Assembly: GCA_036399775.1 (NCBI GenBank)
Contig: DASWMJ010000086.1
Location: forward strand, 19,176-83,175
Length of the DNA: 64,000 bases
Source of the DNA: JADMIH01 sp036399775
Lineage (GTDB): Bacteria; Chloroflexota; Chloroflexia; QHBQ01; JADMIH01
Reading direction: 5' to 3'
Shown here: positions 1 through 8,068 of the stretch, piece by piece
How the letters are laid out: the number at the start of each line of letters is the position of its first letter
How positions within the stretch are numbered: the stretch's first letter is position 1
The notes under the pieces: generated by a model
The model's input: only the letters and a program-made list of their open reading frames with translations
Told to the model about the DNA's origin: nothing
Database searches by the model: none
Position numbers and translations under genes: made by a program

Positions 1-275
1 AGACGTTGTCGGTGCAGAAGCCGGCGACATGGGTGATCGAGAGAGGCGAAACGCCGAAGAAGGGCGGCTCGGCGTACATCCCGCCGCAGGGGTGGGTGAG
101 GTGGTTAGGTGCGGGGTTGGAGCCAGGCTGTTCCGGCTGGCCGGTGCCTGATATGCCGGGCGGGATGGGCACGCCGAAGAGGGGCCGGGCGTCCGCGGGC
201 GACAATGCGCCGGAAAGGGCGATTACCAGGGTGAACAGCAAAGCCGCTAGGGGCAATAAACGCCTGGCTGTCATG
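1..275 (-). CDS. Secreted protein, N-terminal part (clipped by window edge)
   Basis: The minus strand reads open from an ATG at 273-275 to the window edge. The N-terminus MTARRLLPLAALLFTLVIA has two Arg, a long hydrophobic core and an Ala-Asp-Ala type cleavage region, which is a typical Sec signal peptide. An AAGGAG ribosome binding site six bases upstream decides this start over the in-frame ATG at 288-290. The mature part seen so far is rich in Pro and Gly with two Cys; I do not recognise a family. Only about 91 residues are visible. Confidence 0.6.
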
Positions 276-368
276 AGTGGCTCCTTCATGCTGAATAAGC
301 GAGTTATTTCATTTAGGCTGATATTGTAGATTATGCGGTATGAATAGGTCGGCGTCAAGATACATAAG

Positions 369-431
369 GAGGCTATCTACGTGCGAGAAATTGACGGCTT
401 CACCACCAATTTCTCGTACACAGATAGCCTC
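369..431. repeat. Long inverted repeat (hairpin)
   Basis: Two 24-base arms (369-392 and 408-431) starting GAGGCTATCT and ending AGATAGCCTC enclose a 15-base loop. Three positions differ, one of them a possible G-U pair. There is no T-run, so it is not a typical terminator. It may be a decayed miniature palindromic element. Confidence 0.7.
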
Positions 432-840
432 TCTTTCTAGTGGCAAGGCGTTTTGGCGACTTTGACACATCTCCAACATTATAAAAGACATATTGTAAAG
501 CTCGACGCATAGCTGTATAATGGGCTTTAACTTATGGCTGCCGTGCTGACGCAGAGCAATCTATTTGCTGCTTTTTACGAGCGCAAAGTCATAGCTATTT
601 AATAGATGGCAGTCGTCGTTGCAGATGACGGAATGCTTATACGATAAGTAAGCAACTGTTTTGTATGCAGCGAAGGGTTGATGCGAAGTAGCAGGGTCTT
701 TAGGGCAACGAGGGCCTAATGGGGAGCGCCTCACAGGGGTGAGATGAAAGCTCATGGAAGGTGGGGTTGGAGAGTAATCTGATTGGCTCAGTGTTCAATA
801 GGGCCAGATCGGGCTGGTGCTGTTTATCAGGGGACTATCC

Positions 841-907
841 TCCGGCTATTTGTGCCACTTTTTGTGCCACTCACTATAGCAAATCAGTACGTATACTATC
901 GGTGTAG
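841..907. repeat. Degenerate repeat, inverted relative to 7978-8040
   Basis: The reverse complement of 841-880 matches 8001-8040 with only a few differences, including the double motif CACAAAAAGTG followed by CACAAAT. Weaker similarity extends through GTATAC to about 907. Both copies lie outside genes. They could be remnants of the same gene end or of an attachment or mobile-element end. Confidence 0.6.
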
Positions 908-1078
908 CACCCTGGAGTGTCTGGTGATGCACACGAGCTAACCCGCCGGCCATAACGTCACGGTCCTTCCTATCCATGACTGTCCCCAATGCCCGTGCAT
1001 ACGTTACGCTCCATCCCTGCATTTCTAGACACCCTCGCATAATGTTAGCTATTGAAGTCGAAAGGAAGTGCAGTCGAA

Positions 1079-1366
1079 GTGAACGAAGATAAAAACCAAA
1101 ACCAGGAAGTTTCGTCCGGGCAAGGCTGTGCTACAGGCCACTCAGCGAGTCCACCCCAAAGCGCGGATACCCCTTTTCCTGTGGCAGGATTGCCCTTTGA
1201 AGAAATCCCGATTGGCTATCCTATGGACGCCGCAGAATTCAACCGGCTCAAGAGCGCCGCGGAGAGTGTTCCTGGTGATGAACCGCCCGATTATGGGCAC
1301 CAACCTATAGCCCCACAGGAGGATTCAGACGATGGCAGACAAGAAGAAAACCCAGAAAACGGCTAA
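1079..1366 (+). CDS. Small hypothetical protein upstream of propeller-like protein
   Basis: A hydrophilic, Glu/Asp/Pro/Gln-rich protein of about 95 residues without a signal peptide or membrane segment. A GTG at 1079 is preceded at about 11 bases by GGAAG; a TTG at 1052 is an alternative start. Its 3' end overlaps the next gene by 35 bases, so translation is probably coupled. Residues YPMDAAEFNRLKSAAE resemble a segment of the next protein (YPVSMEEFSQLKQDAE). The two proteins therefore share a short module, perhaps by duplication. Function unknown. Confidence 0.5.
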   Translation: MNEDKNQNQEVSSGQGCATGHSASPPQSADTPFPVAGLPFEEIPIGYPMDAAEFNRLKSAAESVPGDEPPDYGHQPIAPQEDSDDGRQEENPENG

Positions 1367-3161
1367 GAATCTCCAGGAGGCTGGTACCACGGCAGCCGGG
1401 GGGAGAACCCAACAAACGGCTAATAATCTTCAGGAGCCTGATACCACAGAAATCAAGTCAGCCGCCGCGCAGCAGGACAACGGCGAACTCCTTGCCGGGA
1501 TCGCGGGACCCGAAGAAGCAGCGCCACAACTTTTCTCAGCTGCGGGTAGCGAGCCTGTCATGGGCGTTCAGCGTAGTCTCGCAGATGTGGCAGCCCCGGA
1601 GTTACTAATGGCGCTGGCTCCCAGCCCGGCCCGCCCGGACTGGATGGTGACTCGCTATCCGGTTTCTATGGAAGAATTCAGTCAATTGAAGCAGGATGCC
1701 GAAGTCCCCGACCCGGTTACGGCAGCCCTGGCGCTGGTAGATGAGACGACGCCTGAACAGGATATGGAGGTCGAGGCCGCGATATTGGAAGCCCCGGAGG
1801 GTGAGGTGATAGGGGCCGCGCAGGGAGCCGCAGCGCCGGGCGCAGCCGCGCCGGGCACGATTGCATCTTTCGACGGTATCCCGCAGACAGCCTTTATACC
1901 CTCCGACGATACAATTGCTGTTGGCCCCAATGATGTCATGGTGGCCGTCAACGCTACGATGGCCGTTTATTCCAGGACGGGCAGCCTCAAGTTTAGATGG
2001 CCTTTGGCGAATATGTTCAGCTCTGCGCTGTCTGCTGCCGGTGCCAATGCCTCGGTTTTCGACCCTAAAGTCGCTTACGATCACTATGCACGTCGCTGGA
2101 TCGTAGTCGCCGTGGCCCGCGTAGCATCACCGCCTGCCACCTGGATATTGATCGGGGTTTCTCAGGGTCCCGACCCCAATGGCGCATATTGGACCTGGGC
2201 GCTGAATGCTGCCCTCAACGGTAATACTCCCACTAATAACTGGGCTGATTATCCAACGCTTGGGTTCGATACTCAGGCTATATACATAGCCTGTAATATG
2301 TTTCTATTCGGCGGGGGCTTTCAGTATACCAAGCTAAGGATCCTCAACAAGGCTGAACTCTACGGCGGCGGGGTAGGGGCCGGCCACGCTGTCAGGTGGT
2401 ACGACATGTGGAACTTGAGGAACCCTGATTCGTCACTGGCGTTTACCGTTCAGCCTGCGGTGCATTTCACCGGAACGGGAGGCAACCCCCCGGCTTACAT
2501 GGTCAACGCTCTCTTTCCCAGGGGGAACTCATTGACCCTTTGGACCCTGACTAACCCTATAGCGTTCTGGACGGGCGGCGCGCCAGGCCTGACCAATGCC
2601 TCGGTGCCATGTATAGAGTATGATTTGCCTCCCGGCGGCAGGCAACCTGGGACGAGCGTTCGTATTGCGACCAACGATACCAGACTGCTGAATGCCGTCT
2701 ATCAAAATGCCGGGGGCGTGCAGCGTTTGTGGACGACCCATACTGCCAAGCACACCTGGCAGGGCGAAGCGGAGGCGCGCTCCGTAGCCCAATGGTACGA
2801 GATCAATATTCCGACGAAGACCGTCGCCCAGCAGAACAAGTACGGCGCATCAGGGAAATACTACTTCTTCCCCGCCATCCAAACCGACCTGGCTCGAAAT
2901 GCCTATCTCGTGGTTGGCCGGTCCGGCGAAACCGAGTTTGCCTCCATACGGCAAACCGGGCGCAGGGTGGGCGATCCTCCAAACAGCCTTCAGAGCAGCA
3001 CGCTTGTTCAGGCGGGCGCGAGTAGCAACACCTCACAACGCTGGGGCGATTACTTCGGAATCTGCCGTGATGGAGAAGGTGGCAATATGGTGTGGATGTA
3101 CGCGCAGTATGCTGCGACCGGCGGCTCCTGGGCGACAAGGGTATGCGCCGCGCGCTTTTAG
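1332..3161 (+). CDS. 609-aa propeller-like protein, no signal peptide
   Basis: The start at 1332 has AGGAGG nine bases upstream. The first 165 residues are low-complexity and acidic, starting Lys/Gln-rich (MADKKKTQKTAKNLQE). They contain the YPxxxxEFxxLKxxAE module shared with the preceding small protein, then an Ala/Pro/Gly linker. The remaining ~430 residues are rich in Trp, Tyr and Gly with recurring beta-strand patterns, for example TIAVGPNDVMVAVNATMAVY and a late WGDYFG, as in sialidase-like or exported beta-propellers. Such domains are normally extracellular, yet no signal peptide is visible. Export by another route is possible but not shown. A strong terminator follows. Confidence 0.7.
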   Translation: MADKKKTQKTAKNLQEAGTTAAGGRTQQTANNLQEPDTTEIKSAAAQQDNGELLAGIAGPEEAAPQLFSAAGSEPVMGVQRSLADVAAPELLMALAPSPARPDWMVTRYPVSMEEFSQLKQDAEVPDPVTAALALVDETTPEQDMEVEAAILEAPEGEVIGAAQGAAAPGAAAPGTIASFDGIPQTAFIPSDDTIAVGPNDVMVAVNATMAVYSRTGSLKFRWPLANMFSSALSAAGANASVFDPKVAYDHYARRWIVVAVARVASPPATWILIGVSQGPDPNGAYWTWALNAALNGNTPTNNWADYPTLGFDTQAIYIACNMFLFGGGFQYTKLRILNKAELYGGGVGAGHAVRWYDMWNLRNPDSSLAFTVQPAVHFTGTGGNPPAYMVNALFPRGNSLTLWTLTNPIAFWTGGAPGLTNASVPCIEYDLPPGGRQPGTSVRIATNDTRLLNAVYQNAGGVQRLWTTHTAKHTWQGEAEARSVAQWYEINIPTKTVAQQNKYGASGKYYFFPAIQTDLARNAYLVVGRSGETEFASIRQTGRRVGDPPNSLQSSTLVQAGASSNTSQRWGDYFGICRDGEGGNMVWMYAQYAATGGSWATRVCAARF

Positions 3162-3187
3162 GCTGCGTTCCTAAGTCCAAACAAATG

Positions 3188-3234
3188 AAAAAAGCAGCAA
3201 ATGGGCGGCGCAGCCGCCCATTTGCTGCTTTTTT
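3188..3234. terminator. Bidirectional rho-independent terminator
   Basis: Perfect 22-base arms (3188-3209 and 3213-3234) with a GCA loop. The stem is GC-rich in the middle and flanked by six A on one side and six T on the other, so it can act in both directions. It separates the convergent genes ending at 3161 (+) and 3259 (-). Confidence 0.93.
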
Positions 3235-3258
3235 CAAAGGTCTCATGAAGAATAGAGA

Positions 3259-3636
3259 TTAAGGGGTATCGCCCCAGTCTATCTCGTACTTTCCCGGCTC
3301 CGTGCCATCTCCTTTCTTGAGGGTGGCATCGAGTATCTGGTGGTTGTTGCGCTGGAAGAGTTCCCTTTCGGTGGGGGAAGAGCGGACTTCGGTTTGGTGC
3401 CTTTCGAGGTAGGACAGGGCTTCGTTGACGCGCTCAAGGCTGTCGTAGAGCACGTCGCCGCCGACGAAGGTGCCGACGGTCTTGCGGGAGGCGTCGTAGC
3501 TTGAGCCACCGAGCGCGGCGGTGAAGAAGGCTCTGTTGAGTTCGAGGACTCGGCGCATGACTTCCGCCTGGCCCTGCACGTTGTCCAGGTCGGCGCACAA
3601 CCGTCGTATCTCCTGCCTAAGCTCGTGGTCTGCCAT
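3259..3636 (-). CDS. Hypothetical helical protein (~125 aa)
   Basis: A mostly helical soluble protein rich in Glu, Arg and Leu (LRQEIRRLCADLDNVQG, later LYDSLERVNEALSYLERHQTE), suggesting a coiled coil or helical bundle. The chosen ATG (3634-3636) lies 14 bases behind AGGAGG. A GTG at 3648 in the same frame is closer to the AGGAGG but overlaps it. No membrane segment or known motif is visible. It converges on the preceding gene across the strong terminator. Function unknown. Confidence 0.65.
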   Translation of the reverse strand: MADHELRQEIRRLCADLDNVQGQAEVMRRVLELNRAFFTAALGGSSYDASRKTVGTFVGGDVLYDSLERVNEALSYLERHQTEVRSSPTERELFQRNNHQILDATLKKGDGTEPGKYEIDWGDTP

Positions 3637-3694
3637 GCCTGGTCTCACCCTCCTGCGAATATTATAGCATGAGTAAGCGCGCAGAATAACGCTC

Positions 3695-3783
3695 GTAGGG
3701 GCGTGATTTATCGCGCCCTGGTGGGGATGACAGGCCGGCTTGGTGCGTGGTCCCCAGCAGGGCGCGATAAATCACGCCCCTAC
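3695..3783. repeat. REP-like palindromic element
   Basis: Perfect 26-base arms (3695-3720 and 3758-3783) beginning GTAGGGGCGTGATTTATC and enclosing a 37-base loop. It sits in the ~380-base space between divergent genes. The rest of that space (3784-4016) shows no gene. The form matches dispersed palindromic repeats seen in many Chloroflexota and cyanobacteria. Confidence 0.85.
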
Positions 3784-4016
3784 ATCTCTCACCCGCATGA
3801 AGACAAATATGTAATTTACAGCATAGACGCGGAGATACGAGGGATGGAAGGGAAGATTGAGGAGTAAGTAGGCAAAATTGCCTAGCCTGGGGCGCAGGGG
3901 AAAATAGGCAATTGTACAGAAGTCGGGGCCGCTTATTGTTGCTATTGTAGTAGCAGTAGGCGGCCCTCTTTGTATTTTGTATGTAGAGGGGGCGGGGCCG
4001 GAGAAAGGAGTTCCCC

Positions 4017-4775
4017 ATGTACCCACGTTTGCCGGTAGTTGATTCTCCGGGTGCTGTCGCAGGCAGGAGTAAAGCTCTTGGCGGGCGAGGCGGCGCGGGC
4101 GTGGAGGATTTGCCTGGGTGGGCGATCTCGCCGGGGGCGTGCGCGGGGCGGGCGATGTTGCAGGGGCCGGCTTTTGCCATGCTGGGGCTGGTCGCGCCTG
4201 CGGAGGTTTCTGGAGTAGAGGTATTGGCCGGAGTGACACCGCCAGTGTTGTTTGTGGCTAACCACACCAGCCACCTCGACAGCCCAACGCTGCTGCGGGC
4301 GATGCCCTCGGTATGGCGGCGACGGGTCGCGGTGGTGGCTGCCGCCGATTATTTTTTCAGTAAGCCCTGGCTGGGGGCGAGTGTTACGCTGCTAATGAAC
4401 ACGTTTCCTTTCTCCCGGAGCGCATCTCCTACGTCCGTGCGGCGCAGCCTGGCACATTGCGCGTGGCTGCTCGACAGGGGTTGGTCGCTGCTGCTCTACC
4501 CGGAGGGCACTCGCTCGTGTACGGGTGAGATGGCCGAGTTCAAGTCGGGCGTGGGCCTACTCGCGGTGAGGCTGGGGGTGCCGGTGGTGCCCGTTTACAT
4601 GGAAGGTTTGCACAAGGTATTGCCGAAGGGACAGAAAGTGCCGCGCCCTGGCCGCGTGCAGGTGAGCTTTGGGAACGCGCTCAGCTTCGAGCCGGAGACG
4701 CCCTACGACCTGGCTACCCAGGCGATAGAGGGGGCGGTGCGGGCGCTTGGCGAGGGGTCAGGGGTCGGGGATTAG
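4017..4775 (+). CDS. plsC: 1-acyl-sn-glycerol-3-phosphate acyltransferase (PlsC-type)
   Basis: Lysophosphatidate acyltransferases move an acyl chain to the sn-2 position of lysophosphatidic acid at the inner membrane face. The HX4D catalytic motif is NHTSHLD at residues 82-88 (His83, Asp88), and the phosphate-binding motif PEGTR is at 162-166. The first ~60 residues are Gly/Ala-rich and poorly conserved. AGGAG lies six bases before the ATG. The gene opens a lipid cluster with a CDP-alcohol phosphatidyltransferase and a CDP-diglyceride synthase, so a role in phospholipid or phosphodiester-lipid synthesis is likely. Its last codons run into a G-rich word repeat, which encodes the C-terminus EGSGVGD. 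Confidence 0.85.
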   Translation: MYPRLPVVDSPGAVAGRSKALGGRGGAGVEDLPGWAISPGACAGRAMLQGPAFAMLGLVAPAEVSGVEVLAGVTPPVLFVANHTSHLDSPTLLRAMPSVWRRRVAVVAAADYFFSKPWLGASVTLLMNTFPFSRSASPTSVRRSLAHCAWLLDRGWSLLLYPEGTRSCTGEMAEFKSGVGLLAVRLGVPVVPVYMEGLHKVLPKGQKVPRPGRVQVSFGNALSFEPETPYDLATQAIEGAVRALGEGSGVGD

Positions 4776-4884
4776 GGGCTAGGGGTTAGGGGTCAAGTGT
4801 CAGGTGATGCGTATTGGGGTTTTGGATAGTCAAATTCGTTTCGTTCCTTGATCCCTAACCCCTAACCCCTAACCCCTAACCCCT
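4753..4884. repeat. Palindromic word repeat, TTAGGGG / CCCCTAA type
   Basis: Left arm: repeats of GGGGTCAGGGG and GGGGTTAGGGG (4753-4792). Right arm: tandem CCCTAACC units (about 4851-4884). Together they can form a long G/C-rich stem around a ~60-base loop. It lies between plsC and the next gene, right before an AGAGGAG ribosome site, and overlaps the plsC stop. It has the same design as other loci in this window with different words. Confidence 0.8.
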
Positions 4885-4903
4885 TCTTCAAGAGGAGACA
4901 ACT

Positions 4904-5512
4904 ATGGGTATATACAGCATCAAGCCGGGGTTCCAGAGGTCGCTACGGGGGGTAGAGATGTTCCTCGTGAGGCGGCGGGTACACCCTGATTACCTTACGC
5001 TCGCGGCGGTGGGGCTGTCGCTGGTCGGCGGGGCGGCCCTGTACGGAGCCTGGGTTGCGCCCTGGCTATTGCTGGTTGTGCCGGGGTTGGCGCTGGGGCG
5101 TATCGCGCTGAACGCGCTGGATGGGTTGGTGGCGCGGGGGACCGGGTTGGCGCGGCCCTGGGGCGAGGTACTTAACGAGTTGTGCGATAGATTGTCGGAT
5201 GTGGCATTGTTCGCGGGCGTGGCGCTGGCTCCCGGCTCAGACGTAGGATTGGGCGCGGCGGTCCTGGTGGCGATGCTGGTGTCCAGTTACGTGGGCACGG
5301 CGGCTAAGGCTGCGGGCGGGCGGCGGCAATATGGTGGGGTGATGGGCAAGGCCGACCGGATGATTATGCTGTCGGTGGCTTGCGTGACGGCGTTCGCATT
5401 GCCCGCGCTGCCCGTCTTGCGATTTTTCCTGGCGCTTGTGCTCGTGGGCCTGTGTGTGACCATCTTCCAGCGATTGAGGGCGACCTATGCTGATCTCCAA
5501 TCCGTTCGCTAG
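4904..5512 (+). CDS. CDP-alcohol phosphatidyltransferase, YnbA-like
   Basis: An integral membrane enzyme that transfers a phosphatidyl group from CDP-diacylglycerol to an alcohol. It has about five hydrophobic segments. The family motif is present as NALDGLVAR, eight residues, then GEVLNELCD. Compared with the canonical D-x2-DG-x2-AR-x8-G-x3-D-x3-D, the first and third Asp are Asn. As I recall them, E. coli YnbA-type proteins show the same Asn pattern, and the N-terminus (IYSIKPGFQRSLR) also resembles YnbA. The next gene is CdsA/YnbB-like and a YnbC-like methyltransferase follows, supporting a ynbABC-type pathway. The product lipid is unknown. AGAGGAG precedes the ATG. The gene overlaps the next one by 26 bases. 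Confidence 0.83.
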   Translation: MGIYSIKPGFQRSLRGVEMFLVRRRVHPDYLTLAAVGLSLVGGAALYGAWVAPWLLLVVPGLALGRIALNALDGLVARGTGLARPWGEVLNELCDRLSDVALFAGVALAPGSDVGLGAAVLVAMLVSSYVGTAAKAAGGRRQYGGVMGKADRMIMLSVACVTAFALPALPVLRFFLALVLVGLCVTIFQRLRATYADLQSVR

Positions 5513-6419
5513 CCCGCTCTTTATGCCTACGCTGTACCTGGCGGGAGGCATCCTGGGCGGGACGCTGCTCCTGCTGCTGGCCGTGACGCGATTTGACTTG
5601 CGACGGCTGGGGGAGAGCGTGCTTTTCAGGCGGTGGCGGGTGTGGGCGGTGATCGCGCCGGTATACGGGCTGGCGGTGCTAAGTGGGGAGCTTGCATTAT
5701 TGCTGCTGTTGAGTTGCGTGGTCTTCCAGGGGCTGCGCGAATACGCAAGGCTGGTCAAATTGCCCCCGACTTATGAACGGGTGTTGCTGGTGATGGGACT
5801 GCTGGCTGCTCCTGCCGCGACCTTCTCTGTGGAGGCGTTCTACGCGCTGCCACCTCTGCTGCTCGTTCTAGGCACGCTCCAGCCCCTGTTGTTTGACCGG
5901 CAGCCGGGAGGCGTCCGGCACCTGGCGTTCGCGGCGCTTGGGTGGGGGTATATCGCGTGGCTGCTCGCGCATTTGATGCTCATCTACAAGCATTTTGATG
6001 GAGGCGCGGGGGTGCTGCTGGCGGTGGGGTTGGGCACGGCACTTAGCGACGTGGGCGCTTTCACGGTGGGCAAGATGTTTGGCCGCCACAGGCTCGCCCC
6101 GCGACTCAGTCCAGGCAAGACATGGGAGGGGGTGGTGGGCAATCTGCTTGGGGCGTGCGTCGGGGTGGGTCTGGTTGCGCTGATAGTGCCTGGCGGCTTT
6201 CACTGGCTGGCGCTGGGGCTGCCGGTGGTTATTGCGGTTGGGTCGCTGTGGGGCGATCTGCTGGAGTCGAGCATCAAGCGGGAGTTTGGGGCGAAGGACG
6301 CCGGTGGGTGGCTTCCCGGCTTCGGGGGGCTGCTGGACCGGGTGGACAGCTTGATTATGGTTGTGCCGCTCGTCCTGTATTCGTTGAGGTTGGCGAGCGG
6401 AGTGTTGGGTGGGAATTAG
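5487..6419 (+). CDS. cdsA: Phosphatidate cytidylyltransferase (CdsA/YnbB-like)
   Basis: Forms CDP-diacylglycerol from CTP and phosphatidate in the membrane. The 310-residue protein has about eight hydrophobic segments. The C-terminal CDS signature is clear: SSIKREFGAKDAGGWLPGFG followed by GLLDRVDSL. The His of the usual PGHGG motif is Phe here. The 26-base overlap with the upstream phosphatidyltransferase gene implies translational coupling and direct substrate supply (CDP-DAG) to that enzyme. Length and topology fit the family. Confidence 0.87.
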   Translation: MLISNPFASPLFMPTLYLAGGILGGTLLLLLAVTRFDLRRLGESVLFRRWRVWAVIAPVYGLAVLSGELALLLLLSCVVFQGLREYARLVKLPPTYERVLLVMGLLAAPAATFSVEAFYALPPLLLVLGTLQPLLFDRQPGGVRHLAFAALGWGYIAWLLAHLMLIYKHFDGGAGVLLAVGLGTALSDVGAFTVGKMFGRHRLAPRLSPGKTWEGVVGNLLGACVGVGLVALIVPGGFHWLALGLPVVIAVGSLWGDLLESSIKREFGAKDAGGWLPGFGGLLDRVDSLIMVVPLVLYSLRLASGVLGGN

Positions 6420-6433
6420 CAGGAGAAAGGATC

Positions 6434-6805
6434 TTGAACTCTCATAGTAACAGTTTGCCCGCAATTGGGCTGGTACTTGTGAACCTGCTCTATGTCTTGG
6501 GTGCGCTCACCGGCCTGCTACTGGGAGTGTGGGGACTGTTTATATTCTATGTCACAGTCATTATTGGATCGCGCTTCGACCCATCAGATCTCTACATATC
6601 GAGCTTGTATTGGTATGGTGTTGCTCTCGGATTGCCTTCAATGCTTATTGGCTCCGTATACATCGTCTTCGTCGTCTCGTTGTTAGTTAGACCCAAGTTC
6701 AAATCAATCAAGTATAGTCGGCAGGCCTGGCTGTCAAACTTACTCGGTATGCTTGGGCTCTGGTACTGGGCGTATTTTGTGTGGCGATCTGTACAGGGAC
6801 TTTGA
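6434..6805 (+). CDS. Small membrane protein of the lipid cluster
   Basis: Begins with TTG at 6434, eight bases after AGGAG (6421-6425). Frames open further upstream lie inside cdsA and are less likely. The ~123-residue product has three or four transmembrane segments: the first around IGLVLVNLLYVLGALTGLLL, one in the middle (GLPSMLIGSVYIVFVV), and one at the C-terminal WLSNLLGMLGLWYWAYF. No catalytic motif is seen. Its position 14 bases after cdsA suggests the same operon. Composition is lower in GC than its neighbours. Function unknown. Confidence 0.6.
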   Translation: MNSHSNSLPAIGLVLVNLLYVLGALTGLLLGVWGLFIFYVTVIIGSRFDPSDLYISSLYWYGVALGLPSMLIGSVYIVFVVSLLVRPKFKSIKYSRQAWLSNLLGMLGLWYWAYFVWRSVQGL

Positions 6806-6907
6806 GCAATGAAGGGATTAGGAAAGAGGTTGGGACCAATATTAGTTAGGTGTTCAGCGTATCTCCAGTGATGAAACGCTGACAAGGAAAGTTTTAGGAG
6901 GATTGTT

Positions 6908-7744
6908 ATGCAACTCAATAGCAGTTTGAAGTGGCGTGCTTTGTCGTTCTTTATGAGCAATCCTGGGCGGGCGAGCGATGGGATAGCCCTGGGGTACAGG
7001 TACGGGTTCGATTCGGGGGAGATGCTCGATTACGTGTACGAGAACCGGGCGCGGGGCAAGTTCTTGCTGGGCGCTCTGGTGGACCGCGTTTATCTCAACA
7101 CTATCGGCTGGCGGGCGATACGGACGAGGAAGGAATTGCTCAAGGCGACGCTGCACCGCCAGGTAAGAGATGCGGGCATACGCAACGAGCCGTTGGTGGT
7201 GCTGGACGTGGCGGCGGGGCCGGGGCGGTACTTGCTTGAGGTATGCCAGGAGTTGCGGGCGGCGGGTAGAGGGAAGGCTGTCCAGGTGGTGTGCCGGGAC
7301 CTCGATAATCAAGGGCTGGCGCTGGGCCGCGCGAGGGCGCACAGGCTGGGCTTAGAGAACGTGCGTTACGAGTGGGGAGATGCGACAGATGCGGAATCGC
7401 TGGGGAGCGTGCAGCCTCGGCCTGATATTGTGGTCGTTTCGGGGCTGTACGAACTGTTCACCGATGCTGCCATCATCAAGCGGTCAATGGAGGCAATCTA
7501 CGGCATCCTGAAGCCGGGCGGCACGCTGATATTCACCACGCAAGTGACGCACCCGCAGCTTGAGTTGATCGCCAACGTGCTGGTCAATAGAGAGGGTAAG
7601 CCCTGGCGGATGGTGTGCCGGTCTGTTGAGGAGGCTGAAGGGCTGGCGCGAGAGGCGGGGTTTGAGGGGATGCGGTCTGAGTTGGAGAGGCTGGGACTGT
7701 TCGGAGTGACTGTGTGCCGGAAGAGCGCGGGGTTGAGGTTGTAG
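6908..7744 (+). CDS. Class I SAM-dependent methyltransferase (YnbC C-terminal-like)
   Basis: A Rossmann-fold methyltransferase. Motif I is VVLDVAAGPGRYLLEV (Asp100, Gly104, Gly106). The following acidic-loop region CRDLDNQGLALGRARA resembles the second SAM-binding strand, and the late motif LKPGGTLIFTTQ is typical. In enterobacterial ynbABC clusters a methyltransferase domain accompanies the YnbA and YnbB enzymes, and the order here is the same. Methylation of a lipid head group or precursor is therefore plausible but inferred. AGGAGG lies before the ATG at 6908. Confidence 0.78.
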   Translation: MQLNSSLKWRALSFFMSNPGRASDGIALGYRYGFDSGEMLDYVYENRARGKFLLGALVDRVYLNTIGWRAIRTRKELLKATLHRQVRDAGIRNEPLVVLDVAAGPGRYLLEVCQELRAAGRGKAVQVVCRDLDNQGLALGRARAHRLGLENVRYEWGDATDAESLGSVQPRPDIVVVSGLYELFTDAAIIKRSMEAIYGILKPGGTLIFTTQVTHPQLELIANVLVNREGKPWRMVCRSVEEAEGLAREAGFEGMRSELERLGLFGVTVCRKSAGLRL

Positions 7745-8068
7745 GGGCGGCCTGAGAGGTCATCACCTTCGATTTAAGGCGATGTGGCGGGGGGCGGAAA
7801 GGCCCGCGCCACATGCACCCCGTGTGAAGGTTTATAGCTATGTAGAGCGCCTAAAGTAACTGGCGTATAAACTCCAGGGCAGTGGGCTGGTTTTCCCTTC
7901 CTTGGTGGGCGCAATCTGTGAAGCTGGGAGGATGAACCCGCCGCTTCACCGATTCCCGGCACCTATCTGGCCTGGTGCCTACAGTATACTTCCTGCTTTG
8001 CAGTAGTGAGTGGGACAAAAAGTGTCACAAATCAGCCGGAGGATAATCACGGAATAATCAGATACATA
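7745..8068. other. Intergenic region between convergent genes
   Basis: No credible gene. It contains the inverted counterpart (7978-8040) of the repeat at 841-907. Short frames here lack ribosome sites and coding character. Confidence 0.5.
7978..8040. repeat. Inverted partner of repeat 841-907
   Basis: Shares the core TAGTGAGTGG, ACAAAAAGTG, CACAAAT and AGCCGGA with the reverse complement of 841-880, plus GTATAC upstream. The pair brackets 1.3-7.7 kb, that is the propeller-protein and lipid-cluster genes. Confidence 0.6.

Larger units (their letters stand above)
276..1050. other. Intergenic region without a supported gene
   Basis: No open frame here has a convincing start, composition or family signal. 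The region holds a 24-bp-arm hairpin (369-431) and a degenerate sequence at 841-907 that recurs inverted near 7978-8040. A minus-strand frame at 846-1040 ends in WHKKWHK and vaguely recalls an integrase C-terminus, but it is too short and degenerate to call. Confidence 0.5.

Noticed and set aside
846..1040. Minus-strand frame resembling an integrase C-terminus
   Set aside because: Too short, no catalytic Arg-His-Arg-Tyr set and no start signal; kept only as part of the inverted repeat.
4851..4884. Telomere-like CCCCTAA tandem
   Set aside because: It pairs with a nearby complementary arm and recurs inside the window between genes, so it is a local palindrome and not a replicon end.
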